NCBI RefSeq assembly: GCF_010730055.1
Contig: NZ_AP022575.1
Span: 3,658,001 to 3,722,000, forward strand
DNA: 64,000 nucleotides
Source of the DNA: Mycobacterium shinjukuense
GTDB taxonomy: Bacteria > Actinomycetota > Actinomycetes > Mycobacteriales > Mycobacteriaceae
Reading direction: 5' to 3'
Shown: one piece after another, positions 32,558 to 41,625 of the stretch
Layout: every line of letters begins with the position of its first letter
Position numbering within the stretch: position 1 is the first letter of the stretch
Made by a program: the position numbers and the translations under genes
The notes under the pieces: generated by a model
Told to the model about the DNA's origin: nothing
Database searches by the model: none
What the model saw: only the letters and a program-made list of their open reading frames with translations

Positions 32558-34498
32558 TCAGGGCGTGACGATGTTGAAACCGGGGTCCGGTTCCTCGAGC
32601 ACACCCAACAGCGACCGCAGCGCCGTCTGGTCGCCGGACACCTCGAGCCCAGCCGAGCTGAAATCGCCGGCCGCCACCCCCAGCAGCCGAGACTTGGTGT
32701 CCAGCCTCACGGTAACCGTCGCGGTGGCCGGATCAGCAGGACGCTCGCGATGGACCAACACGCCATTGCGCAGCGTAAGCCGGTAGTTGGCGTCCACATC
32801 ACGGAACGTGACATCGATAGCGATGTCCAGCTCCCAACTGCGTGGCCCGTTGACCCGAATGGCGAGGCCGTCGAAGATCTGCTCCGGTGTCAGCTGCGAC
32901 AACAACGTCAACGACGTGGTTTGGGTTGCGGTGCCGACGTTTCCGACACGCAATTCGGCGGCCCCACTCATGAAGAAGTTGCGCCACGTCGCGTTTTCGG
33001 CGCCGTAGCCGAGCTGCTCTAGGGTGTCGGCGTATAGCGCGCGGGCACCGCCGTGGTCACTGTCGGTGAACACCGCATGGTCGAGCAGCGTGGCCGCCCA
33101 CCGGAAATCACCGGAGTCGAAGGCCTGCTGAGCGAGTTGGACGACCCGGTCGATCCCACCGATAGCGTCGACGTAGCGCGGGCCGAGCGCTTCTGGGGGA
33201 TGGGGCCACAGCCGGGCCGGGTTGCCGTCGAACCATCCCATGTAACGTTGATAGATCGCCTTCACGTTATGGCTGACCGAGCCGTAGTAGCCGTGGGTGT
33301 GCCAGGCCCGCTCCAATGCTGGTGGCAGCTGGAATATTTCGGCGATTTCGACGCCGGTGTAGCCCTGGTTGAGCAGCCGCAGCGTCTGGTCGTGTAGGTA
33401 GGCGTACAGATCTCGCTGCAGCGACAGGAATTCGACGATGCGCTGGTGGCCCCAGGTCGGCCAGTGGTGCGAAGCGAACACCACATCGGTGCGGTCGGCG
33501 AAGGTGTCGATCGCCTCGGTGAGATAGCCCGACCAGGCATGCGGGTCGCGCACCAGCGCGCCGCGCAGGGTCAGCAGGTTGTGCAGGTTGTGGGTGGCGT
33601 TCTCGGCCATGCACAACGCGCGGTATTTCGGGAAATAGAAGTGCATCTCGGCGGGGGCCTCGGTGCCCGGCGCCATCTGGAACTCGATCTCCACGCCGTC
33701 GATGCGGTGTGTCTGCCCGGTCGTGCGGATGTTGACGGTCGGGTTGATGACGCCCACCTCACCGGTCGACGGGGCCTGGCCGAGCCCGCAGCCCACCTGC
33801 CCCTGCGGTCCGCGGTCCAGCATCGTGCCATACATGTAGGTGGCGCGGCGTGTCATGGCCGGACCGGCGTAGACGTTCTCCTGCACGGCGTGCGCAGAGA
33901 AGCCCTCCGGTGCCAGCACCGCCACCTTGCCCGCGTCCACATCGGCTTGGGTGGTGACCCCCAGCACGCCACCGAAGTGGTCGACGTGACTGTGGGTGTA
34001 GATCACCGCGACCACCGGGCGGTCACCGCCACGGTGAGCCCGATACAGCTCCAGGGCCGCGGCGGCCACCTCGGTGGATATCAACGGGTCGATGACGATG
34101 AGTCCGGTATCGCCCTCGACGAAACTGATGTTGGAGATGTCGAATCCGCGGACCTGGTAGATGCCCGGCACCACTTCGTAGAGGCCCTGCTTGGCGGCCA
34201 GCGTCGATTGCCGCCACAGGCTGGGATGCACCGACGTCGGCGGCGGCCCGCCGAGAAACGCATAGGCATCGTTGTCCCATACCACACGGCCGTCGGCCGC
34301 CTTGATGACACACGGCGACAGCGCCGCAATGAATCCGCGGTCGGCATCGTCGAAATCCGTTGTGTCATCCCACGGTAGCGAGTGCTTGCCGTGTGCCGAC
34401 GCAATGACCGCGGTGGGAGGTTTATGGTCCACCGGCACTACCTTGCCATTACCGCGGCGATCTTCGACAGAGCCCCCCAGATCCGATTCGGTGGCCAC
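32558..34498 (-). CDS. Alkylsulfatase of the metallo-beta-lactamase fold (SdsA1-type), Rv3762c homologue
   Basis: A 646-residue zinc enzyme that hydrolyses alkyl sulfates. The metal-binding motif YTHSHVDHFGG (about residues 167-177) is followed by ENVYAGPAM, CMAENATHNLHNLLTLRGA (second His-Asn region) and FASHHWPTWG (third His). The C-terminal part, from about residue 525, is a SCP2-like domain, typical for SdsA1. No signal peptide is obvious. It releases sulfate and alcohols for carbon and sulfur use. Confidence 0.9.
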   Translation of the reverse strand: MATESDLGGSVEDRRGNGKVVPVDHKPPTAVIASAHGKHSLPWDDTTDFDDADRGFIAALSPCVIKAADGRVVWDNDAYAFLGGPPPTSVHPSLWRQSTLAAKQGLYEVVPGIYQVRGFDISNISFVEGDTGLIVIDPLISTEVAAAALELYRAHRGGDRPVVAVIYTHSHVDHFGGVLGVTTQADVDAGKVAVLAPEGFSAHAVQENVYAGPAMTRRATYMYGTMLDRGPQGQVGCGLGQAPSTGEVGVINPTVNIRTTGQTHRIDGVEIEFQMAPGTEAPAEMHFYFPKYRALCMAENATHNLHNLLTLRGALVRDPHAWSGYLTEAIDTFADRTDVVFASHHWPTWGHQRIVEFLSLQRDLYAYLHDQTLRLLNQGYTGVEIAEIFQLPPALERAWHTHGYYGSVSHNVKAIYQRYMGWFDGNPARLWPHPPEALGPRYVDAIGGIDRVVQLAQQAFDSGDFRWAATLLDHAVFTDSDHGGARALYADTLEQLGYGAENATWRNFFMSGAAELRVGNVGTATQTTSLTLLSQLTPEQIFDGLAIRVNGPRSWELDIAIDVTFRDVDANYRLTLRNGVLVHRERPADPATATVTVRLDTKSRLLGVAAGDFSSAGLEVSGDQTALRSLLGVLEEPDPGFNIVTP

Positions 34499-34617
34499 GA
34501 CCGGACGAACTGGGAAATATTTCTTCGCGGTCCCTAGACCTCAGGCCCAGTTAACCCGCATACTCCGAAGCGGTCCTCAATGCCGATGGACCGCTACGAC
34601 GGGCAAAGGAGCACAGG

Positions 34618-35091
34618 GTGAAGCGTGGACTGACGGTCGCGGTAGCCGGAGCGGCCATTCTGGTTGTGGGTCTTTCCGGATGTTCGAGCAACAAGTCGAC
34701 TACGGGCGGCGGTACCACGACTGCCGGAGGCACAACGGCAAGCCCCGCCGCCGGCGGGCCAAAGGTCATCATCGACGGCAAGGACCAAAACGTCACCGGT
34801 TCGGTGGTGTGCACCACGGCAGCCGGCAATGTCAACATCGCGATCGGTGGAGCGGCGACGGGCATCGCCGCCGTGCTCACCGACACCAACCCGCCCGAGG
34901 TGAAGTCCGTCGGGCTGGGCAACGTCAACGGCGTCACGCTCGGATACACATCGGGTACCGGCCAGGGCAACGCCACGGCCACCAAGAACGGCAACACCTA
35001 CAAGATCACCGGCACCGCCACCGGGGTTGACATGGCCAACCCGATGTCGCCGGTGACCAAGCCGTTTGAAATCGACGTGACCTGTTCCTAA
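34618..35091 (+). CDS. lpqH: 19-kDa lipoprotein antigen LpqH
   Basis: A 157-residue surface lipoprotein, the TLR2-stimulating 19-kDa antigen. It opens with a basic N-terminus, a hydrophobic run and lipobox LSGCSSNKST, with the lipid-bearing Cys at residue 22. A Thr/Gly/Ala-rich linker follows. Then comes the conserved VIIDGKDQNVTGSVVCTTA, with a second Cys and the terminal DVTCS, which likely form a disulfide. GTG 34618 is preceded by a strong AAAGGAG. It converges on tcrY across a terminator (35100-35133). Confidence 0.95.
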   Translation: MKRGLTVAVAGAAILVVGLSGCSSNKSTTGGGTTTAGGTTASPAAGGPKVIIDGKDQNVTGSVVCTTAAGNVNIAIGGAATGIAAVLTDTNPPEVKSVGLGNVNGVTLGYTSGTGQGNATATKNGNTYKITGTATGVDMANPMSPVTKPFEIDVTCS

Positions 35092-35099
35092 CCCGCGGC

Positions 35100-35133
35100 G
35101 CCTCCTCGGGCCCGGCACCGGACCCGAGGAGGC
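35100..35133. terminator. Bidirectional terminator between lpqH and tcrY
   Basis: An 11-bp perfect GC-rich stem (35100-35110 pairs with 35123-35133) with a 12-base loop, eight bases after the lpqH stop and before the tcrY stop on the other strand. There is no strong T run, as is common for mycobacterial hairpin terminators. Confidence 0.65.
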
Positions 35134-35156
35134 ACAATCAGGCCACCCGCGGTGAC

Positions 35157-36659
35157 CTAGAGCTGGTAAGCGTGCGGTTGCCACCCGTTAAGTGGCAGCC
35201 GCACGGTGAACTCGGTATGACCGGGCCGGCTGTTCAGCGTGATCGTTCCATGGTGCGCCTTGACCACGGCGGAGACGATCGCCAAACCGAGCCCGGTGCT
35301 GCCGCCGTGGCGGGAGCGTGAGGTATCGCCGCGGACGAACCGCTCGAACACCTCCGACTGCTGCGCCACCGGTACGCCGGGGCCGTTGTCGATCACCTGC
35401 AGCACGGCGTGGCACGGCTCTGTGCACAGCCGTGTCGTGACGACGGTGCCGGCGCCGGTATGGACGCGGGCGTTGGCCAGCAGGTTGGTCAGCACCTGAT
35501 GCAATCGCGGCGCATCACCGGGGACCACCACCGGTTCGGGGGGCAGGTCGAGCTCCCAGTGGTGATCCGATGCGGCGACGTGTGCGTCGCTGACCGCGTC
35601 GACCGCCAACCGGGACAGGTCCACCGGTTCGCGTTCCAGCGGCCGGCCCGAGTCCAGGCGGGCCAGCAGCAGCAGGTCCTCGACGAGGCGCGTGATCCGA
35701 TCGGTCTCGGACGCCACCCGGCTCATCGCGTGTGCCACCGCCGCACGATCGTCACCCATCCGCTGCGCCAGCTCGGTGTAACCGCGGATCGCGGCCAGCG
35801 GCGTACGCAGTTCGTGGCTGGCGTCGGCGACGAATTGGCGCACCCGCGTCTCGCTGGCCTGTCGCGTCGACAGCGCCGCGGCGATGTGGTCGAGCATCCG
35901 GTTCAGCGCCGAACCGAGTCGACCGACCTCGGTGTAGGGATTCGCGTCGGGCTGGGGCACCCGCACGGGCAGCGCAACTTCGCCGCGGTCCAACGGCAGG
36001 TCGACAACCTCGCTCGCGGTTTGCGCGACGCGGCGCAACGGCGCCAGCGCCCGCCTGATGATGACCACGCCCGCGCTCGTCGCGGCGACCAGCGCGATCA
36101 CCGTGAGGATCCCGAAGATGACCAGCATCTGGAACATCGTGGCGTCGACGCCCGCCATCGACAGACCGGTGACGATGACGTCGGCCCGGTGGCGGCTCGG
36201 GGCGGCCACGACACGATACCGGCCGAGGCCGTCGAGGTTGAGGGTGACCGGTGTGCGGCTGCCGGCGATCCGTTCCAGCTGCGCCTGCGCGGTTGGGGTC
36301 AACGCGGCCCGGGTGCCACTGCTGGTCAGATATCCCGCGTCGACGGTCCTGCCGTTGCTGACCACCGCAGCGACCATTCCGGCCGGCTGGCCCGGCGCAT
36401 CGAGGAACCGGGGGCCGGGGCCGGCCCTGGTGTAGCGCGGTTCGTGGCGACGGGGCAGTTCGGGATACAGCAGCGCGGAGCGGTAGCTGGTGCCGCTGAG
36501 CTGCCCGTCGAGCTGTGCCAGCAAGTGATGGCGCAGCGCCAGCTCGGTGGCCGCGGTGATGCCCAGACACACGATGGCCAGCACCACGATCTGCCCGACC
36601 AGAAGCCGCAGCCGAAGCGACCAGACTCGCCTAGCCTCAGCGGGCCGGCTTGAGGACAT
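35157..36659 (-). CDS. tcrY: Sensor histidine kinase TcrY
   Basis: A 500-residue membrane kinase. A first membrane helix (LRLLVGQIVVLAIVCLGITA, residues about 17-36) and a second near 180-205 flank an extracytoplasmic sensor. A HAMP segment follows, then the phospho-acceptor H in ADASHELRTPLAAIRGY near 280. The ATPase core shows LTNLLANARVHTG (N box), DNGPGVP (G1) and STGLGLAIV (G2). It phosphorylates TcrX. tcrX lies upstream and overlaps its start by 23 bases, so the two are translated together. Confidence 0.92.
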   Translation of the reverse strand: MSSSRPAEARRVWSLRLRLLVGQIVVLAIVCLGITAATELALRHHLLAQLDGQLSGTSYRSALLYPELPRRHEPRYTRAGPGPRFLDAPGQPAGMVAAVVSNGRTVDAGYLTSSGTRAALTPTAQAQLERIAGSRTPVTLNLDGLGRYRVVAAPSRHRADVIVTGLSMAGVDATMFQMLVIFGILTVIALVAATSAGVVIIRRALAPLRRVAQTASEVVDLPLDRGEVALPVRVPQPDANPYTEVGRLGSALNRMLDHIAAALSTRQASETRVRQFVADASHELRTPLAAIRGYTELAQRMGDDRAAVAHAMSRVASETDRITRLVEDLLLLARLDSGRPLEREPVDLSRLAVDAVSDAHVAASDHHWELDLPPEPVVVPGDAPRLHQVLTNLLANARVHTGAGTVVTTRLCTEPCHAVLQVIDNGPGVPVAQQSEVFERFVRGDTSRSRHGGSTGLGLAIVSAVVKAHHGTITLNSRPGHTEFTVRLPLNGWQPHAYQL

Positions 36660-37341
36660 AGCCGGCGCCGCGCAGCGTGTGGATCATGGGTTTGCGGCCG
36701 TTGTCGATCTTCTTGCGCAGGTAGGAGATGTACAGCTCGACGATATTAGACCGGCCACCGAAGTCGTAGCTCCACACCCGGTCCAGAATCTGGGCCTTGC
36801 TCAGCACCCGCTTGGAGTTGCGCATCATGAACCGCAGCAGCTCGAACTCGGTGGAGGTCAACGTGACCGGCTCGCCGGCGCGCGTCACCTCGTGGCTGTC
36901 TTCGTCCAGCACCAGGTCCCCGACCACCAGTTGCGCGCCGCCGTCGGCTGTGGTGACCCCGGTGCGCCGCAGCAGCGCCCGCAGCCGAAGCACCACCTCC
37001 TCGAGGCTGAACGGCTTGGTGACGTAGTCGTCGCCGCCCGCGGTGAGCCCGGCGATGCGATCCTCCACCGCGTCCTTGGCCGTCAGCAGCAACACCGGCA
37101 ACCGGGGATTCTGCTCGCGCAACGCCTGAAGCACGTCGAGGCCGCTCATGTCGGGCAGCATCACGTCCAGTACGACCACGTCGGGGCGCTGCGCGCGGGC
37201 CGCGGCGATGGCCGATGAGCCATCGCTGGCGGTGACGATGTTCCAGCCCTCGTAGCGCAACGCCATCGACACCATCTCGGCGAGGACAAGTTCGTCGTCA
37301 ACGACCAGTACGGTGACCGGCTGTCCGTCGGCACGGCACAT
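36637..37341 (-). CDS. tcrX: OmpR-family response regulator TcrX
   Basis: A 234-residue regulator with receiver residues VVDDE near the N-terminus, the phosphorylated Asp in VVVLDVMLPDMSG near residue 59, and the Lys in DDYVTKPF. The C-terminal winged helix (about residues 135-232) ends in RGAGYVLKPAR. ATG 37341 gives the same length as Rv3765c; an in-frame ATG at 37377 would add 12 residues. In Mtb the TcrXY pair is linked to iron limitation and virulence. Targets are not visible here. Confidence 0.92.
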   Translation of the reverse strand: MCRADGQPVTVLVVDDELVLAEMVSMALRYEGWNIVTASDGSSAIAAARAQRPDVVVLDVMLPDMSGLDVLQALREQNPRLPVLLLTAKDAVEDRIAGLTAGGDDYVTKPFSLEEVVLRLRALLRRTGVTTADGGAQLVVGDLVLDEDSHEVTRAGEPVTLTSTEFELLRFMMRNSKRVLSKAQILDRVWSYDFGGRSNIVELYISYLRKKIDNGRKPMIHTLRGAGYVLKPAR

Positions 37342-37480
37342 GACGACGCGCTCAACCCGGGTTTTGGGCACGGTCACGGCTTCCAGTGTCCGCGGCCGGC
37401 TAAACCGAAGCTAAGCCGTTGCTATGTGCAGGCTGTGAAATAGCGCGGTGCTGGCCGTCCGGGGTGCTTCGTGGCGGGCA

Positions 37481-37894
37481 CTACGGCTGGCGGGACGCGA
37501 GCCACGCCGCGGCCCGCCGCTTCGACACCCGGGACAACCATGCGTCCTGCACCAGTTCGGTCAATTCCGACACGCTGACCTCCGCTAGTCGACTGGCCCG
37601 CACGAGCACCGAGGGATGCCCATCGAAGCGCTCCGTGGTGAAAAACGGTGAAGCCGGATCCTGCACCAGCGCGAGCTTGTCGCTCTCCGATTCCACCCAG
37701 AGCATGATCACGTCGGTGTAGCGGTCACCGGTGACCGGATCGGTCGCGTCCGGTTGTGGGGTGCGAAAGAACACGAACGACCTGCCGCCCACCTGATAGA
37801 TCGCGTTGCCCTTTGGTCCTTCCACGCGTTTGACGTGCGGCATCGACGCAGCGATCCGGTGCACATCGCCGACTTCGGCGGGTCGATCGGACAT
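37481..37894 (-). CDS. MmcQ/YjbR family protein
   Basis: A 137-residue MmcQ/YjbR-type protein. It shows MPHVKRVEGPKGNAIYQVGG, SFVFFR(T) and FFTTERFDGHPSVLVRASRL, with a C-terminal helix carrying ELTELVQDAWLSRVSKR. The family binds DNA or nucleotides in a CyaY-like fold but has no agreed function. ATG 37894 begins the domain; the frame extends further upstream without support. It sits between tcrX and the accessory stretch with phage-type genes. Confidence 0.8.
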   Translation of the reverse strand: MSDRPAEVGDVHRIAASMPHVKRVEGPKGNAIYQVGGRSFVFFRTPQPDATDPVTGDRYTDVIMLWVESESDKLALVQDPASPFFTTERFDGHPSVLVRASRLAEVSVSELTELVQDAWLSRVSKRRAAAWLASRQP

Positions 37895-37986
37895 AGCCGC
37901 GACATTACCCACCGACTGCGGCGACGGCGGGCCAACGGCCGGTAGCATGGGCGACACGTAGCGCGGGAAGGGTGGTCTGACGCAGC

Positions 37987-38814
37987 GTGGTCGACACTTT
38001 GTTCGCCGACGTCTCCGAATACCAAGTGCCCGTGGATAACTCATATCCCTACCAGGTTCTTTCGATTCGCGTGTGCGACGGCACCTATCGCGATCACAAC
38101 TTTGCGCTCAACTACGCATGGATGCGCGCGGCGTTGGACAGCCGGCGACTGACCTTCGGAATCGTCTACACCTATGTCCGCCCCAACTGGTTAGCCAACG
38201 CCAATACCGTGCGCACGATGATCGACGCCAACGGCGGCTTGCACCGCCGGGTGGCGTTAATGCTCGACGTCGAATCGGGCGGTAACCCGCCGGGCGACGG
38301 GTCCAGCTGGATCAACCGGCTGTACTGGAACCTAGCGGATTACGCGGGATCCGCGGCGCGAATCATCGGTTACGCCAATGCCTATGACTTCTACAACATG
38401 TGGCGGGTGCGCCCGCCCGGCCTGCGTGTCATCGCGGCGGGTTACGGATCCAACCCGCACCTTCCCGGACAGGTCGCCCACCAGTACACCGACGGCTCGG
38501 GTTATAGCCCCAATCTGCCGCAGGGCGCTCCGCCGTTCGGCCGCTGCGACATGAACTCCGCCGATGGCCTGACCCCACAACAGTTTGCCGCCGCGTGCGG
38601 CATCACCACGAACGGAGGACCGCTGATGGCGCTCACCGACGAGGAGCAGGCCGAACTGTTGACGAAGGTCCGTGAGATCTGGGATCAGCTGCGCGGGCCC
38701 AACGGCACCGGCTGGCCACAGCTGGGCCAGAACAGCCGAGGCCAGGATCTCACGCCCGTCGACGCGATCGCGGCGATCAAGAACGACGTGGAACGTCTCC
38801 AGCCGCCGACATGA
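37987..38814 (+). CDS. Phage-type lysin (GH25-like catalytic domain)
   Basis: A 275-residue protein. The N-terminal 200 residues begin LFADVSEYQVPVD and contain YVRPNW and VALMLDVESGG, which fit the GH25-like muramidase barrel, with DVE as the likely acid site. The C-terminus (LTDEEQAELLTKVREIWDQL, then GWPQLGQNSRGQDLTPVDA) is the tail seen in many mycobacteriophage lysins. No holin or signal peptide is nearby, so it is probably a captured phage gene. It may be expressed from GTG 37987. Enzyme activity is inferred. Confidence 0.65.
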   Translation: MVDTLFADVSEYQVPVDNSYPYQVLSIRVCDGTYRDHNFALNYAWMRAALDSRRLTFGIVYTYVRPNWLANANTVRTMIDANGGLHRRVALMLDVESGGNPPGDGSSWINRLYWNLADYAGSAARIIGYANAYDFYNMWRVRPPGLRVIAAGYGSNPHLPGQVAHQYTDGSGYSPNLPQGAPPFGRCDMNSADGLTPQQFAAACGITTNGGPLMALTDEEQAELLTKVREIWDQLRGPNGTGWPQLGQNSRGQDLTPVDAIAAIKNDVERLQPPT

Positions 38815-38954
38815 CGAGTGTTACCGGACCGGTCGGCCGTACTGAAACGAAAAGGGCTGGCGGCATTGCGTCTTCGAGACCGTGGGGGACGCTGGGGCTC
38901 GGCCCGTTCGTCAAGGGTGACCTACGCTTTTTCCAGACGTTGCACAGGCCTCGG

Positions 38955-39266
38955 AGGGGGATGCGATGACGCGCTACCACAGCAAGTGTTCGCCCACCAC
39001 AGGAAAGCGCTCGCCGCGGGCGACCTGGACGAGATCGTCGCCGACTACGCCGACGACTCGGTGGTGATCACGTCCCGGGCCGTTGCGCGCGGCAAAGCCG
39101 GTATCCGGGAAGTGTTCGTCAACTTGCTCGCCGACGTGCCCAACGCGGCGTGGGATGTGAAAACCCAAGTCTTCGAAGGCGATGTGCTCTTTCTGGAGTG
39201 GTCCGCCGATTCGGCGCTCAACCGGGTGGACGACGGCGTCGACACCTTCGTGTTTCGCGACGGCGC
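38955..39266 (+). pseudogene. SnoaL-like gene truncated by a TnpB insertion
   Basis: The frame reads QQVFAHHRKALAAGDLDEIV, DDSVVITSRAVARGKAGIRE and NRVDDGVDTFVFRDG, the core of an NTF2/SnoaL-like protein. After FRDG (about 39266) it runs into the antisense of a TnpB gene, so the final strand is lost. The natural start is also unclear (GGGCDDAL precedes). Both ends appear damaged by the mobile insertion. Confidence 0.6.
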
Positions 39267-39981
39267 GGCGGCCCCAACTGGGCCGACGACGCTACCCGAC
39301 GTGGTGTCGGTGTCCTCGTAGCGCGCGAGGTTCACTGCGGCGTTGTCATCACGCTGGTGACGTGCCAAGCAACCGTCGCATTGCCGATGTTCGTCCCAGC
39401 CGATGTTCTGCACATGCCGACACAAGTGACAGGTTTTCGACGACGGGAACCAGCGGTCTGCGACCACCAACTCCGACCCGTACCAGCGGCTCTTGTAGGC
39501 CAGGTGCCGGCGCGGTGTACCCAGGGCGGCATCGGAAAGTCCGCGCCGGCGGGCACGGCGCCGGGCAAGCACCTTCTGTCGCTGCATCCCTGCGGCGTCC
39601 AAACCTTCAACCACGATACGGCCGTGAGTTATGGCCAATCGCGTTGTCAGGGCATGCAGATGATGGGTGCGGACATCGTTGACCCGGCGATGCAGCCGGG
39701 ACACCTCGGTGGTGCGCTCACGATAGCGGCGTGAGCCTTTGGTGCAGCGGGAACGAGCCCGGGGGCGCTGCACCAGCACCCGCACGCTCGCGTCCAGCCG
39801 GGCGCCGTTGCGCCGCACGCTGATGTGCCAGCACCCGCGCCCGGCCTTTAGCGATCAGGCGCTCGACGCGGCGGGTGTTCTCATGGGTGCGGACGGTGCC
39901 AATCACCGGCAGCCTCAGATGCCGACGGTCGGGCTCGACGCGCATCGCCCCGGTGGCGAAACAGACCCGGTCAGCTAAAGC
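39266..39981 (-). pseudogene. IS607/IS1535-type TnpB gene, degenerate
   Basis: Remnants of the TnpB nuclease of IS607-like elements are clear: MRVEPDRRHLRLPVIGTVRT and HENTRRVERLIAKG from one frame, then VRRNGARLDASVRVLVQRP from another. IVVEGLDAAGMQRQ, the zinc-ribbon WFPSSKTCHLCRHV and DDNAAVNLARYE follow. There is a frameshift after GRARVLA, and the first RuvC Asp segment (GVDVGVRRLA in relatives) is deleted. The nuclease cannot work. No serine-recombinase TnpA or omega-RNA is recognised nearby. It truncates a SnoaL-like gene at its C-terminal end. Confidence 0.75.
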
Positions 39982-40053
39982 TAAAGCGGGCCGATCCCCG
40001 GGCGGCCTGAGCCAGCTGCGCCTGGGTCGACGTATCGACCGAGGTCAGCCTGC

Positions 40054-40359
40054 CTACCGCCCACCCTGCAACGACGCGTTCGCGGCTTCGGTGCTGGCAT
40101 ATGCCCGCCCGGCCGCGCTCATCGCCTGCACGAACTGGTCATGCACGACCGCCGCCTGTGCACACAGCCCCTGATACATCTGTCCGTGCGCCCCGAACAG
40201 GGCCGCCACCGCCGCCGAGATCTCGTCAGCACCCGCGGCTAACACGCTCGTGGTGGGGGCCGCCGCCGCCGCGTTGGCGGCGTTGATCGTCGAACCAATG
40301 CCGGCCAATTCCGTCGCCGCCGCCTTCAGCTGCTCTGGCTGTGTAAACAAAAACGACAT
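40054..40359 (-). CDS. PE family protein
   Basis: A 101-residue PE-domain protein starting MSFLFTQPEQLKAAATELAG, with the WxG-like small-residue helices ANAAAAAPTTSVLAAGADEI and the YASTEAANAS end. The characteristic Pro-Glu (QPEQ) is present. PE proteins normally pair with a PPE and are exported by ESX type VII systems. No PPE gene is adjacent; the short tail ASLQGGR suggests that the 3' end was altered by the nearby insertion. ATG 40359 follows a GGCCCTTC-poor site, and a GTTATA-repeat region lies upstream. Confidence 0.85.
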   Translation of the reverse strand: MSFLFTQPEQLKAAATELAGIGSTINAANAAAAAPTTSVLAAGADEISAAVAALFGAHGQMYQGLCAQAAVVHDQFVQAMSAAGRAYASTEAANASLQGGR

Positions 40360-40432
40360 GGCAGGCCCTTCAAAGAATTTGCGTGTTGGGAATGAACGAA
40401 TCGTATTGAGCACGAGCCGTATTGCAATCAAC

Positions 40433-40471
40433 GTTATATCACCGAGTTCTAACCGTTATATAACAGTTATA
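40433..40471. promoter_or_regulatory. Helically phased GTTATA repeats upstream of the PE gene
   Basis: GTTATA occurs at 40433, 40455 and 40466, spaced by 22 and 11 bases, which are two and one helical turns. The middle copy is inside a perfect 10-bp palindrome, GTTATATAAC (40455-40464). The stretch is strongly AT-rich in a GC-rich genome. It lies about 75-110 bases upstream of the PE start and is a candidate operator or promoter. Confidence 0.5.
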
Positions 40472-40787
40472 AGAGGTGCCCTTATTGTCAACGAGATTTA
40501 CAGAGGCCGCCGACGAATGTCGATCTGATTGACACACCGACGAAAACTTTGGTCGGGCCCGCGTAACCGGCGCCGACGCGCAGGTCTGCGTCATATCGGT
40601 CGCGGGGCGGCCGTCGACGACACCTGCGCGACGACGAACACCGTTGGCCCCGCGCCGCCTTGGTCCAGTGTCACCTCCGTGACGCAAGCCCGCGGCGGGT
40701 CTCGCTCGCACGTTCGTAGGGACCGGAACCAGGGTGACCCCGCGTGCGCGGCGGCACGCGCCCCGGTGCGTGCGGTGCATGGCCTCC

Positions 40788-40870
40788 TGTTGTCTCATTC
40801 GCCTCACGCGTTCCGGCACGGCGGGCACTGTGCAGGCCGGTCTATCGGGTACATGTGGGGCAGATGAGGA
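40788..40870. repeat. Dispersed intergenic repeat, copy B
   Basis: Matches the flanks of 8891-9030: the CTGTTGTCTCATTCGCCTCA start, the CCGGCACGGCGGGCAC centre and the GGGTACATGTGGGGCAGATG end. It lacks the 48-base hairpin of copy A. The element lies in the non-coding gap between the PE gene and the 206-residue hypothetical gene. Confidence 0.6.
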
Positions 40871-40985
40871 CGGTGTGACGCGTGAGCAGGCCGTCGGCCC
40901 GCCGCGACCCCGAGGGCCTTACCCTCGCGACCACCGGTCGGTAGCGCCGGCCAGGCCGGCCACCGGCCTCGCTAGCCTCTGGTCT

Positions 40986-41606
40986 GTGAACGTAGGAGAT
41001 TCGGTCAGGCAGTCACTCGATCACTGGGCTCGACAGGAGTGGGAGCGGGCCATCTTTCACGCCTGCGACGCCGTCAACGGAACAGGCAAGAAGCGTTATC
41101 CGCAGCTGGGTGTTGCCACTCGGTTCAAGCGCACGATTCGGGACTCGTTGGACATCTTCCATGCGATGGCCGCACCCGGTATCGACTTCGACCGGACCCG
41201 CTTTCCCATCGAGGTGAAGTCGGACCTGCCCGACGGTCGTCCCGACATCGCCGACGTCTTGTTCGGCATCCACCGCTACACCCACGGCCACGTCGACGAA
41301 CTGCCCAAGGGATTCGAATTGACTCGCCACGGATCTCCCGACGTTGGTGTGCACATCTGGCGGGACGGGAAGATCCAGCTTCCCGCCGGGGCCATCCTCG
41401 GGCTATTGGCGATCGCCGTGTTCGCGCCGGAGAACAAGGGCGAAGCGATCCCCATCAACTATCAGCTCAGCTGGTACCAGCACAACTTTCAGATCAACGG
41501 CTGGTGGGGCTGGCAAGATCACTTTCGCGAGATCATCAGCGGCGCCCAGTTCTCCCGGGTGACGCTGAGCTTCGACAACCGGTGGGACGATTGGTCACCT
41601 ATTTGA
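40986..41606 (+). CDS. Conserved hypothetical protein
   Basis: A 206-residue soluble protein from GTG 40986. I do not recognise the family. Visible features are an N-terminal helix, VRQSLDHWARQEWERAIFHA, then KKRYPQLGVATRFKRTIRDS, a DGRPDIADVLFGIHRYTHGH segment and a Trp-rich end with INGWWGWQDHFREI. Composition is balanced and codon use is normal, so the gene is real. It is the last gene before tRNA-Arg(ACG) and tRNA-Ser(GCT). Confidence 0.75.
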   Translation: MNVGDSVRQSLDHWARQEWERAIFHACDAVNGTGKKRYPQLGVATRFKRTIRDSLDIFHAMAAPGIDFDRTRFPIEVKSDLPDGRPDIADVLFGIHRYTHGHVDELPKGFELTRHGSPDVGVHIWRDGKIQLPAGAILGLLAIAVFAPENKGEAIPINYQLSWYQHNFQINGWWGWQDHFREIISGAQFSRVTLSFDNRWDDWSPI

Positions 41607-41625
41607 TTCGCGAGCTTGCCGTGAG

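Noticed and set aside
35409..36653. A 414-codon plus-strand frame opposite tcrY
   Set aside because: It mirrors the sensor kinase gene and its product is rich in Arg, Gln, Gly and His with no recognisable domain.
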